Source of the DNA: Cladobotryum mycophilum
Taxonomy: Eukaryota > Ascomycota > Sordariomycetes > Hypocreales > Hypocreaceae
NCBI GenBank assembly: GCA_036429605.1
Contig: CM071589.1
Span: 6,076,001-6,140,000, forward strand
Direction of reading: 5' to 3'
DNA: 64,000 bases
Of the stretch, positions 1 to 10,444 are shown piece by piece. Numbering within the stretch: the first letter of the stretch is position 1; each line of letters starts with the position of its first letter. A program made the translations under genes and the position numbers. The notes below the pieces were generated by a model that saw only the letters and a list, made by a program, of their open reading frames with translations, did not search any database and was not told the origin of the DNA.

Positions 1-518
1 AACATTCTTTGTCTGTTTCTTCAACTCAAATTCTTCTTTGTTCCACTATCGAGCGGTATTAGACACAGCTGAATGGAAAACTTGACTCGAGACACGTAGA
101 GCGGCATCTCCCATGGCGAATTCCCATCTTCTCCGAGGTCTCGAACTATCAGGAGATGAGGCATAAGCATTCTAATTGCAAGCCGAATCTACCGCATCTC
201 GGAGGCATAAGGCTACTCCATAACTCCATCTTTTTAATCTCCCCAGATGCACGCACCTGCTAGCTTGCTACCAACAAGCATTTAGTCCCAGTGTCACCAG
301 GTCCCCCTGAAGAAGCTGTATTCCCGGGAGCTCGGCGAAGCTCCAATAACGCCATTTTGGAATACCTATCGGAACTCGGCCAATTCACGGTTGCACATAC
401 TCGTCTTCGTTCGCAAAGAGTTCTGCCACCCAGAGCCTCCCGATAGGCATGGAATACCGGTCATCAAGTAAGGTTCGTATCTTCGTGTATGCAATTTCGT
501 TGCCAGACTTTTTATTCG
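1..518. other. Left-edge flank, no gene seen
   Basis: No reading frame here resembles a protein family I know, and no tRNA-like fold or repeat stands out. It is probably the 3' flank of the YAR1-like gene that ends at 519. A neighbouring gene could still begin left of the window. Confidence 0.4.
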
Positions 519-1198
519 TTATGCCGCCGTTGAAGGCACCTCTTTCTCCTCTTCAGCATCCTCCTCCTCCTGCTCCTCCTCCAACTTGACCGACTCAACC
601 GCTCCGTTCAGTCCACTCTCCTGGTTCTTTTCTTCAAGCATACCAGCTGAGGCAAGGAAGAATTGTGCCACCTCGGTGTGGTTGTTGAAGTGTGCCAGGT
701 CCAGGGGAACGTAGTTGCGCTCATTCGCGAGAGCTGGTAAAGCGCCATGCTCCATCAAAAGCTTTACTGCGTCCAAATGGCCGCCAAGAGCAGCCCAATG
801 AAGACCAGTATTTCCATGCTCATTGGCATCATCGAGAAAAGCCTGCTTCTCCTCCTTTGGTCTTCCATCAAAAGATTGAATGAGCTTGCGGACAATCTCT
901 AGCCGGACGTCAGTATCGTATGCCAGACGTTACATTCATCTTCAAATGTGTGATTCAGGGCAATCAACTGTGTGCTTCCAAGGACATGTTCAAATAGCAT
1001 ACCTAAATGGCCATTTCCTGTCGCCATGTGCAGTGTGGTCGACTTTCCCTCATCCTTGGCAGCCAGGAGAATCTCAGCTGGTGAGACCTTCTCACGCTCG
1101 GCCAAAGCATTTAATGTTTCTGTCAAGTCTGCATCCTCGCCAGCACGGGCGAAATAGATGAGATCATCAATCTCGTCTTCTGTGAGTTTTGGCGCCAT
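519..1198 (-). CDS. YAR1: Ankyrin-repeat protein, YAR1-like (Rps3 chaperone)
   Basis: Two exons, 1198-1003 and 898-519, with the intron at 1002-899 (GTATGC...TAG). They encode 191 residues beginning at an ATG. The protein has an N-terminal acidic helix (LTEDEIDDLIYFARAG), two to three ankyrin repeats (TTLHMATGNGHL, then GNTGLHWAALGGHLDAV) and a very acidic Glu-rich tail. This size, repeat placement and acidic tail match yeast Yar1, which escorts newly made ribosomal protein S3 to the nucleus. The YAR1 name rests on remembered family architecture; the ankyrin call is direct. The neighbouring SPO11 gene is on the same strand and is unrelated in function. Confidence 0.8.
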
Positions 1199-1359
1199 GG
1201 TGTATTGCCTTGAACAGACTCTTTTGTGCGAGGATACAAAATTTTAATCAAACTTCGTTGATGAGGGGACTGTGTGGGCTTTCAACCCCGCGATTTTCGC
1301 ACAGTATGATTTTTGGCTTGTATAGGGTAGGTGCCAAAACGGTGGATATTTCCCAATAG

Positions 1360-2923
1360 TTAAAGCAGTTCCGAGTCTGAGAGCATCTGCGTCAATTCTG
1401 CATCAAGCCACTCGGCGATGCTTCCTGCTTCATCAAGCCATTGGATTTCTGCCTTGATTCCCATCATGAGCATTAGCTGAAGTTGCCGTCTAAGTTGGGG
1501 GCCTCGTGGTCTTCCGCAGAAAAGCTTGCCGTCTTCTCAAGGATACGAACGGCTTGTTTTCGGTCCCGTGAGGAAAGAAGTGATATTGGATCCCGGCAGT
1601 CTGTGGATGAGATTGAATTTTTGGAAGTCTTGCTTGCTATTGAAGACTGAGCATCGGCTGGCGTTGAGTCACCCAACAACGGCCCTAAACATGGCGTATC
1701 ACTCTGGAGTTGCAATACTTGTCCCGCCTTGATACCTAACAAGCGAATGCTTGAAATCGTGGCATCCGGTTCCTGTCCTGAAAGATCTGCCCCGAAGCGG
1801 TAGCAACGAAAGATGTTGAGTCCGTCTGGGTCAAAATCTACCAGGACAAGTATGGGCATTTGTGGTCTGTTCACCTGAACCAGACGTAGAAATGAAAGTG
1901 TAATCAGATCCGGGTATCCTTTGGCCTTTTGAGAATTAGCACATCAGAGCGCCGGCGCAAGGACAAATGGCTGCTTGCCGTTATAAGTAGTCCTGGGCCA
2001 ACAGTGGACGTCTGCCAATATCGGGTAGACGTCAAAGATCGAAAGATGGCCTTTGGGAATTAGTCGGTATAGTGTACGTGGAGGAGATGCACTAACATCC
2101 TTCTCAACAACCAGAATCCATCGGATGGCTCCATAATCGATGTGAGAAATAGATCTTGTTATTGGCAATGAGGCACCCTTTCTAGATCAGATATACCGCA
2201 ACTTGAACTTGATACCCATACGCACCGCATCTCCGAGGGAAGAATCAATCAATGAACCATCATGAAGCCGGATCGTCAATGGGCCGCAGAAAAGACCCTT
2301 GGCAGAAGCAACCTGGTCTGGTTAGAGTATGGGGTGCGGCATGGTTGTAGCTCAACATACAATATTGAGATCATCGCGGCCGATATCAAGTGTCAAGGCC
2401 AAGTCATCAACAAGTTCATCCACATTCCGTTGGGCTTCGAATAAATCCTGATGCTGATAGTATATATGACTTTGGTTGCATCGAGTTAGACTCCAAGGGT
2501 GCGTGTTGGGTAGGTAATATTTGGGCACTATGAGGCTGACTAACCGCTTGGTTAGGATGGTGCCTGATACCAGAGCATCATGAGAGAGTTGGAGAATAAG
2601 AAGAATCCGGGCTATTAGATGTCATTGTAATGAGAAATCTCACTCGAGACGGAGTTGGGTAATCATAAGCTCGTACCGAATTTCTTGGCCTCTTGAAAAT
2701 TCCTTCCAGGGAAGTGGATTTGTTGTGGATGACGGTGTCCAGATTTGCGGGATACCAAGCTGATGCTCAACTCTTCGGCCTCGGTCATGCGATCGAGAAT
2801 CGACTCTAGGATGTCTTCTATGCGAGATACTACCGCTCCAGCAGTTGTTGATTGAGTTGTCAAACGTCTGCTACGACCATGGTCATCCTGATCATTCGAT
2901 TCGAGGGCGTCGTCATCCATCAT
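1360..2923 (-). CDS. SPO11: SPO11-like meiotic DNA transesterase (topoisomerase VI A family)
   Basis: Makes the double-strand breaks that start meiotic recombination. Exons read on the minus strand are 2923-2677, 2611-2545, 2469-2361, 2312-2226, 2177-2097, 2050-1979 and 1925-1360. The N-terminal part carries the winged-helix segment (FPGRNFQEAKKF) and the catalytic tyrosine context HIYYQHQDLF. The C-terminal part is a TOPRIM domain, with the glutamate in WILVVEKD and the DxD in LVDFDPDGLNIF. The last exon needs one extra base in the G5 run at 1497-1501. Only then does it read on into LMLMMGIKAEIQWLD and end at the TAA at 1360-1362. With that base the protein is about 410 residues. The intron at 1978-1926 appears to be GC-AG. 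The start is uncertain: the frame stays open upstream to at least 2998, so an earlier exon is possible. Confidence 0.85.
1497..1501. other. Homopolymer frameshift in SPO11
   Basis: G5 on the plus strand (C5 in the gene). As written, the frame runs EAPNLDGNFS and then stops. With six bases it reads EAPQLRRQLQLMLMMGIKAE, the conserved SPO11 C-terminus. A single base appears to be missing. Confidence 0.85.
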
Positions 2924-3425
2924 ATCCACAGGTAGGTCTGAGCTGTCGTCTTGTCCTGCGCTGCGCGCTGCGCACTCGTACTCGCACGCAACCTCCAACC
3001 AGTCACCCTAGAGAGGTCTTGGATTCGAGTCGTTAGCTGCGTCCGCTGTCCGAATACGAAGGAAATGTTGCAAACGATCACAGGCAAAAAAAGAGATTGT
3101 CAGGGGTTCTGGGGCTCCGGAATAAGATGGCGTCTCCCACTGCATTAGTGCCGCCACCCCGCTTCAGGCACTACAGGCGCTTCAGGGCAACACTACAGGG
3201 GTCTTATGCCAATTACAGCCACTGAGACAATGCATGCGGCAGCTGTCCACCATTTGGAGCGATAGGCTGGCAGTACTAGTATCGACAGGACTAAGGGATG
3301 AGAGCTTTATTAAGAAGACCAGCTTTTGAAGGGAGAACCCCACCGCCAACCTTGACCCTCTCCCATCAGCTGCTTGCCATTAAGCTGAGAATATCGTCTC
3401 CCCCAAAAGTCACACCGGACCAAAG
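2924..3425. promoter_or_regulatory. Shared upstream region of SPO11 (-) and ERG7 (+)
   Basis: A 0.5-kb gap between divergent genes. It may contain part of an upstream SPO11 exon near 2924-3010, where the SPO11 frame stays open. I recognise no specific operator or TATA box. Confidence 0.35.
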
Positions 3426-5780
3426 ATGGCCTCTTCAACGGGACGCGATATCGGCGCCATCACGTCTCGCAAGCGCAACAGCGATGCAGCAGACAGCTCG
3501 GCCAAGAAACCTAGACTCGGCGAGAAGATTGACAAAACGAGATGGAGACTCAAGGACGATGACAGTCGGCATACTTGGCAGTATCTGACGGACGACGAGG
3601 CTGCTAAAGAATGGCCTCAAAGCTATGCAGAGAAGCACTTTCTTGGTGTTCCAATGGTAAGAGATTTGAGCCCAAGTTACTCACTCCTTTCCAAGGCGGC
3701 AATAAAGCTTATGATTATCCCAAACAGGACCTCCCCGAACTACCGAAACCCACAACAGCCCTTGATGCTGCTCAGAATGGCCTCACGTTCTTCGAGAAGC
3801 TTCAGATGCCATCGGGACATTGGGCATGCGAGTACGGTGGGCCCATGTTCCTCCTCCCAGGCATTGTCATCACCTGGTATGCTACGAAGACGCCGATCCC
3901 CGAAGCCTATGCCATCGAGATAAAGAACTACCTCGCCGCGAGAGCACATCCTGAAGACGGCGGTTGGGGGCTCCATATTGAAGGAGGCAGCACTCTCTTT
4001 GGAACAACCCTCAACTACACGGTTCTCCGATTAGTCGGCGTAGAAGCTGACGATCCGATGATGGTCAAAGCACGAGCAACTATGCAAAAGCTAGGAGGGG
4101 CGATTTACGCACCCCACTGGTCCAAATTTTGGCTGGCAATTCTTGGACTAGTGAGCTGGGATATCGTGAATCCAGTTCCTCCCGAGATCTGGCTTCTCCC
4201 TGATTGGATTCCAATCGCCCCCTGGCGGTGGTGGATTCATATCCGGCAAGTTTTCTTGCCAATGGGGTATATCTACTCGAAGAGATGGGTTTGCGAAGAG
4301 ACTGATGTTATTCGAGCCTTGAGGAATGAGCTCTTTGTTCAGCCACATGCTGAGATAAACTGGGCCAGCCACCGAAATAGTATTGCTGACGTCGATAACT
4401 ACCACCCCAAGACTTGGATACTCAACACGGCCAACTGGTTTTTGGTAAACATTTGGAATCCTTACCTTCGCCCGGACTTTTTGAAGAGGCGAGCAGAAGC
4501 TTGGGCGGAACAGCTCGTCGATATGGAGGATGCCAACACGGATTACGCTGACCTTGCACCCGTTAATGCACCAATGAACACGCTTGTTTGCTATATCCGA
4601 GACGGGCCAGATGCCTACAGCGTGAAGAGGCACATTGAGCGTTTCGAAGAGTTCCTATGGATCAAGGACGAGGGCCTGCTATGTAACGGCACCAACGGTG
4701 TCCAGTGCTGGGATACATCCTTTGCTATCCTGGCCGCTGTTGAGTCGGGACTTCACCTCGAGGACCGCTGGCGTCCAATGCTTCTAAAAGCACTCAATTA
4801 CCTTGAACGACAGCAGATTCGGGGAAATTGCGTGGATCAAGAAAAATGCTACCGCCAAACACGAAAAGGTGGCTGGCCATTTAGCAACAAGGATCAAGGG
4901 TACGCTGTCAGCGACTGTATTTCCGAGGCACTGAAATCCATCATCTTGCTTCAGAAGACGGAAGGTTATCCAGAAGTTATTGACGACCGTCGGATTTTTG
5001 ATGCCATTGACACGCTGCTGCTGTATCAGAATGATAATGGAGCCGTCTCGTCTTATGAGCGTAGAAGGGCTGGCGAGTATATGGAGGTCCTTAACGCGGC
5101 CGAAGTCTTTGGCCGGATCATGATCGAATACGACTATCCTGAATGTACGACGGCGTGTGTAACAGCGCTCTCTTTGTTCCAGAAGCACTGGCCGGATTAC
5201 CGGGCAGATGAGATCAAATTGTTCGTCAACAGGGCAACAAACTGGATCAAGACGCATCAGCGGACAGATGGCAGCTGGTACGGCAGTTGGGGCATCTGCT
5301 TTACCTATGCGACCATGTTTGCTCTTCAAAGCATGGCCAGCATCGGGGAGTCCTATTCCAACAGCAAAATAGCTAAGCGAGGCTGTGACTTTCTCATCTC
5401 GAAGCAGCGTGAGGACGGCGGATGGTCCGAGAGCTACAAGGTAAGCTGTTCCCCTCCATTCGCTTCTAAATGAACTCGACTAATCCCTTTAGGCTTGCGA
5501 GACGATGGAGTACCACGAGCACGAGTCTGGGTCCCTGGTTGTTCAGACAGCATGGGCTTTGATTGCCCTCATGGAGGCCAAGTACACTGATGCAGAGCGC
5601 ATCAAGAAGGGTATTCGATTCCTCATGAGCCGACAACAACCAAACGGGGAGTGGCTGCAGGAAGCTATCGAGGGCGTCTTCAACAAATCATGCATGATCT
5701 CTTACCCCAACTACAAGTTCATTTTCCCCATCAAGGCTCTGGGCATGTTTGCAAGAAGGTATCCGGATGAGAAGCTATGA
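3426..5780 (+). CDS. ERG7: Oxidosqualene cyclase, probable lanosterol synthase
   Basis: Cyclises 2,3-oxidosqualene to lanosterol, the committed step of ergosterol synthesis, at ER or lipid-droplet membranes. Exons 3426-3656, 3728-5440 and 5493-5780 give 743 residues, the usual ERG7 length. QW-type repeats are visible (DGSWYGSWGICF, DGGWSESYK, NGEWLQEAIEGVF), as is the family signature GHWACEYGGPMFLLPG near the N-terminus. The catalytic acid lies in VSDCISEALK, where lanosterol synthases usually have DCTAE. The Asp and Cys are kept, but Thr-Ala is replaced by Ile-Ser. The short Lys/Arg-rich N-terminus (SRKRNSDAADSSAKKPRLGE) precedes the conserved TRWRL start. It lies 22 kb from the PKS, with housekeeping genes between, so I read it as the sterol enzyme. 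A specialised triterpene cyclase is the alternative. Confidence 0.87.
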
Positions 5781-5855
5781 TGGGGTAGGGAAGTGTGGGA
5801 AAGCTTGAGGAAAGGAACCGGGTTGCCATCTACGACTGTAATGATATTATGGAAG

Positions 5856-5898
<43 letters not shown>

Positions 5899-6229
5899 AA
5901 TCTTAATATGTTGGACACTATAGTAAACCCGTTCCGCGCCATTGAGGCTTGCATAGTCTAATGATGGCCTGTTGGAACAAATTGTGTGTGACCGAGTTCA
6001 GGGTGGGGGTTTCATGGTAGGAATGGCGGGGTACACACGGCTGCCTGCATCGACCCACCAGAGCTTCCAGAAGTCACCATGCCATGTCATCTCAGCTCTT
6101 AACGTTTCCATCACGCCACAACAAACAAAGCTTGATCTTGAGAGTACCGAAAACATTACTTTACTTACATACTACCTATGCTTCTACAGTGACCCATCTA
6201 GGAGCTACAACGACAACGAGATAGCAATC
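5781..6229. other. ERG7-SGT1 intergenic region with (GA)n tract
   Basis: Holds the ERG7 3' flank, a perfect (GA)n microsatellite at about 5862-5895, and the SGT1 upstream region. The SGT1 frame is open upstream of its ATG, but that part has no family similarity I recognise. Confidence 0.5.
5862..5895. repeat. (GA)n microsatellite
   Basis: About 17 uninterrupted GA dinucleotides directly downstream of ERG7. Confidence 0.95.
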
Positions 6230-7770
6230 ATGTCGCACATCACTTTAGCCCAGCAAGGCCTCGCCGCACTAGAAACTAGAGACTGGGACGAAGCCGTCAC
6301 CAAGCTTTCCACGGCACTTCGGAGCTCTGCCAACCCAGCCTGGTTGATTGGCCGGTCAAAGGCCCTCACTGGTCTCAAGCGTCATCAAGAGGCTCTCGAT
6401 GATGCCAACCTGGCCTGGCACAAAGCCTGGGAGCGCAACAATCGACCTCTTATCGCAGAAGCCCAGTACCGCCGCGCCGTGGCTTATTTGGCTCTGGGAC
6501 AGTTTGCCAACGCCGACGCCTGCTGCATATACGCCATGAGACTGATACAAGGCAACCCGGCTACGGAAAAAGAGGACCCGGCGAAGAAATTTGTTGACGA
6601 GAATGGGTTCTGGACGGCGACGAGTGAAGAGGCCATGGCCACAGCTCGAGAGTATGGAAACGAAGCAGTTAATAGTCTGCAGGCGATGAACATGGAAGAC
6701 AAGCCTCACATTAAGGAATGGAGGATGGCTAGTACGGTTAGAATTCAGGCCCTGAATTCTATGAAGAAGTTGCCCGAGGACGATCCTGCGAGGAAGCTTA
6801 CAACAAAGAGCATGCCAGAGGCGAAGGGTCTCGCTATCGTCAAGTCCAACAAGGAGATTAGTGCGAACGAGACCACAGCCGACAAAGGTATTACAGCCCC
6901 GCCCAAACCCAGCAATCTACCCCTTCGCCTCCAGGAGTACCAAACCAACACCGCAATGTCCGTCTCCATCTTCTCAAAGGGCGTCAACAAGGAGAAGCTT
7001 CAAGTAGAGTTTCTCCCTTGGGGGTGCGATTAGACTCAATCGTATACCCGAATGGCGAGGAGAAGGAGTTTGAATTTGAGCCCTGGGGCGAGATTGATCC
7101 CGAGGGATCAAACTACACCGTGACACCAAACAAGGTCGAACTGACTTTGAAGAAAACGGTACCTGGCAAGTGGTCACAACTCAAAGGAGACGGCACTCGA
7201 AAGGCGGCGGTGGCTACTCCTGCGGTAAAGGGAGAGTAAGTTATTCTCCATGATATGATCCCCCGTAAACACATATGACTGACATAACCTAACAGCCTTA
7301 GTACCAGCAGTGACCTACCCGCCGAGGCAGTGACGACAAAGCTCGATTCTACCGCATCACCTGGCCTCCCCCTGAGAACTACTGCCAGCGTACCCCCTCC
7401 ATCCACGACCATCGAACAACCCGCACCCTCCTCAAGCACGACTACAGAACCATTCGCTCCCTCTACTAGTACCACCACCACCACCACCACCACCACCAGC
7501 GCCGCACCAGCCTACCCATCATCTTCTCGCACAGGTCCTAAGAACTGGGACAAGATTGGCGCGGACGAAAACTCAGATGATGAAAAGGACGTTAACAAGT
7601 TCTTCAAGGAACTGTACAAAAATTCCACGCCAGAGCAACAGCGTGCCATGATGAAGAGCTTCACCGAGAGTAACGGCACCAGCCTGAGCACGAATTGGGA
7701 GGACGTCAAGGACCGCACTGTGGGGACCGTTCCTCCCGATGGAGTGGAGGCGAAGAAGTGGGAGCAGTAG
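6230..7770 (+). CDS. SGT1: SGT1 (HSP90/SCF co-chaperone; TPR-CS-SGS)
   Basis: Couples HSP90 to client complexes such as SCF ubiquitin ligases and the kinetochore. Exons are 6230-7235 and 7296-7770, about 493 residues once the frameshift is allowed for. Three regions follow in order. The first is a TPR domain (residues about 5-140; LAALETRDWDEAVTKLSTAL, AEAQYRRAVAYLALGQFANA). The second is a CS domain (VSIFSKGVNKEKLQVEF, then RLDSIVYPNGEEKEFEFEPWG). The third is a C-terminal SGS domain (KNWDKIGADE, KDVNKFFKELYKNSTPEQQRAMM). A Thr/Ser-rich linker with a poly-Thr tract (7463-7499) separates CS from SGS. The frame breaks inside the CS domain at the G5 run 7020-7024; one added G joins the two halves exactly at a conserved strand. 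The start ATG sits in good context (gcaatcATGtcg). Confidence 0.9.
7020..7024. other. Homopolymer frameshift in SGT1
   Basis: G5. As written, translation ends EFLPWGCD-stop. With six G it reads EFLPWGVRLDSIVYPNGEE, the continuous CS domain. Confidence 0.85.
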
Positions 7771-8033
7771 AGAAAGAAAAACTAGCATGGACATTGGCTG
7801 CATGGGAATTTTGCTCATGGGGGGAATATGTATTTTATGGCGCTATTAAGGGAAGAAAAAAGAGGCATTCACTAAATTGATCATGACTATGAAGTTTGAT
7901 GATGCAGATTACAACCATAAATGGCAATGGATATGCCGAATTTTTACTATTCTTTGTCCTACTCTCGTAGCTTTATGCCCCCTTTTTATGAAGCTACATC
8001 ATCAAACGGCATTTCATTCATCTATATCCATCC

Positions 8034-9727
8034 TCAGCTCTTCACCAAGCCCTCAGCCACAACCTCCCTCTGAGGGTAACTCGGACAATCCGGATCAATC
8101 TTCCTGACCCTCCTCAGCACATCCTGATGCCACTCCGACTCCCTCAGCTCCCTCTGCGCTAGCCGCGGTGACCACCTCTGCGGGCCCCTGAGCGCCTCGG
8201 CCTGCAGCCGGGGGATGTGCGCCGCTTTGCTGAGGAAGTCCTCGGCGGCGATGTAGGATCCCCTGAGCCAGCGGGATCCACCGCCGTTGGGGTCAAAGGC
8301 CGTGCGGCCGTGCATGATGCGCTGGTTGTCGAAGAGCACGCACTCTCCTTCTTCCACTTTGCGTTGGTAGATGGCCCGCTGGTCGTTGATGAGCGACTCG
8401 AAGATGCGGGCCGGCTCGATCCAGGGCCGGAGGTCCTTTGTTGGGCTGAGGTACTGGCCCTGGAAGGGGGCCCCCAGTGGATGTTGGCGTAGCCGCCCTC
8501 GTTGGTCTCGATGACGTGACGGGAACTGAAGTAGCTGTAGCCGCGCTTGTTGTAGTGGTAGGGGACGTGGTGGTCGGCCAGGGGCAGCATCTTGGGCCTG
8601 CTGAGGAAGGGGTAGAGAAGGCGGCCCACGCGCTCGCCGTCGCTGAAGAGGGACTCCCCGCCCGAGCACGAGTTCTCGATGTAGTGGAGGACCTGGATCA
8701 TGGGCTGGGGCTCGAGGTAGATGAGGTCCTGGTGCAGGCCCAGATAGCCGCTCGTGTAGGCCACGTTCTCGGCGTTGGGCTTGGCCCGGACGTCAAACGT
8801 CCGGCCGTAAAACGTCTCGCGGATGTTGGCCAGGCGGTTGACGATGCGCACCACCGAGCCCTCTTCCCTGGGGACGTTCTTGAGGAAGACGATGCCCAGG
8901 CGGAGGATGTCGATCATGACGTCCCAAAAGGCCTCGCTGTCCTCCTTCATGTACTCTTCGTAGTCGATCTTGCGCACCTGCCTCGCGAGGATGTCACGGT
9001 CCCAGTATACGACGCCGGTTCGCTGCTGGACGGAGCGCTTTCGGGGCAGCGTGGCGTCCTCCATGCGCTTTCGCTTCAGCGACACCTCGACCGACTGCCA
9101 CGGCACCAGCGTCTCGTGCTCACCACCGCCCTCACCGGTGATTCTCTCGATATCCTTGGTAAAAGTGAGGTACAAGCCCTCCTCCGAGGGGCGCACATCA
9201 GCAATGCCAATATCGGCAGGAATCTCCGTCGAAGCAAAGTTCTTCTGCCCAGAGTCCGGATCCCTGCACCTGGCGCACTCGCAATTATCTCGTATCGTCA
9301 CGGGCTTGAGCACCCGACGCCCATCGTCCGTCCTCATGTCCTGCACAAAGAGCCACTGATTCGTCCAGCCGACCGTGACGGGCCCCCCGGTCAGGGCAGC
9401 ATACTCGCACTCGATCCGTTTCGCGGCCGTGGGGATCTCGTACTTGGGCCAGAACCGCGAAGGCGAAGATGGGCTCAGGTCTCTGCGCGCAAGACCTGCT
9501 TCTTCTCTCTGGGTGCGATTCGGACCGTAGGCGTAGTTGGGCTTGGCGCGGTCTTGAGGTTTGCGATCGAGTTGGCCATCGTTGGGGAGAGCACGGTTTG
9601 TGGAGGATGTCGATATGCCCGCCGTCGTTCGTAGGGTTGTTGTAGGTATGATCGTTGCTTTGCGACATACAGGGTGTGTTGTCGATCTTGCGCAGCCGCG
9701 AGCCGCAATCCGAGCGGGAAACAACAT
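8034..9727 (-). CDS. Fe(II)/2-oxoglutarate dioxygenase, gamma-butyrobetaine hydroxylase-like
   Basis: A TauD-family dioxygenase with the N-terminal zinc module of gamma-butyrobetaine and trimethyllysine hydroxylases, enzymes of carnitine synthesis. The N-terminus from the ATG at 9727 is rich in Arg, Ser and Thr (MLFPARIAARGCARSTTH), as in a mitochondrial targeting peptide. The zinc module shows RDNCECARCRDP. The catalytic domain has the iron facial triad: HxD in LGLHQDLIYLEP and the distal His in NQRIMHGRTAFDP. About 564 residues with the frame corrected, longer than the usual roughly 400-470. The extra length lies in the N-terminus and in a linker before the dioxygenase domain. The frame breaks in the G5C5 stretch at 8466-8475, where one base is missing. 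Butyrobetaine and trimethyllysine as substrates cannot be told apart by eye. Confidence 0.78.
8466..8475. other. Homopolymer frameshift in the dioxygenase gene
   Basis: GGGGGCCCCC on the plus strand. One more base in either run joins GGYANIHWG to PFQGQYLSPTKDL. Without it, the distal iron-binding His (MHGRTAF) falls out of frame. Confidence 0.85.
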
Positions 9728-9813
9728 GGTGAGATGGTGTTGACAAATACAATAGGATAAGAGGATGGGAAAATGGAGATTAATGATAGTGACCAAATGA
9801 CGATGCCATTGAA

Positions 9814-9846
<33 letters not shown>

Positions 9847-10444
9847 AAGAGAGAGACGCAGAGGGAGGAGATCGAGGTCAACTTTCAATTACGTCTTCTG
9901 CGCGCCCTCAAAAAGACGAAAAAGATGGATGGTGGGGCACTTGGATGAGGGGAGCTGAGCTTTAGTGAGGCATACCGAGTGCCGCATGCGCAAACATGTT
10001 GGAGGAATCCATTACTTGGTGCGACTTGAACCGAGGCAACTACTGCATGCATGCCGGCAAGCTGGGCATAAGCCTCGTCACATTCATTACACATTTCTTG
10101 GCTGTAGAGAGTCGAGGACAGTCAAGATGATCATAAAGCTAATCTAGATCATCGACGGTATGCTACACCACTCCAAACGTGGCGTATCACTCAGCTTTTC
10201 TTCCAACCCAATAGGACGATAGCATACAGTTTCTTCCGTCGGTTGATCAAGTCTAGTCCAAATAGCATGCATTAGGAACGCACATCGTCGTCGCCATAGA
10301 CCTACCCATTGCATAGCTTCAGTTGCGGGGTCAAGAACCGTCTAAACTTGACAATGCTTTGCTTTCTCTTTTGCCTGATCCAATCATGATATACATATCC
10401 CATACAAATACATAATTCGTAAATGCAAACGCCTGACAACCAAC
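9728..10444. other. Intergenic region with purine-rich (GA)n tract
   Basis: Upstream region of the dioxygenase gene and downstream of SEN2. It contains an imperfect (GA)n/(GAAA)n tract at about 9811-9856. No gene recognised. Confidence 0.5.
9811..9856. repeat. (GA)n-rich tract
   Basis: Imperfect GA/GAAA repeat about 90 bases upstream of the dioxygenase ATG, so it may lie in the 5' leader. Confidence 0.9.

Noticed and set aside
8477..9634. 385-codon open frame on the plus strand
   Set aside because: It lies exactly opposite the dioxygenase gene, whose domains are clear. Its Val/Leu/Asp-rich composition is that of an antisense shadow of a GC-rich gene.
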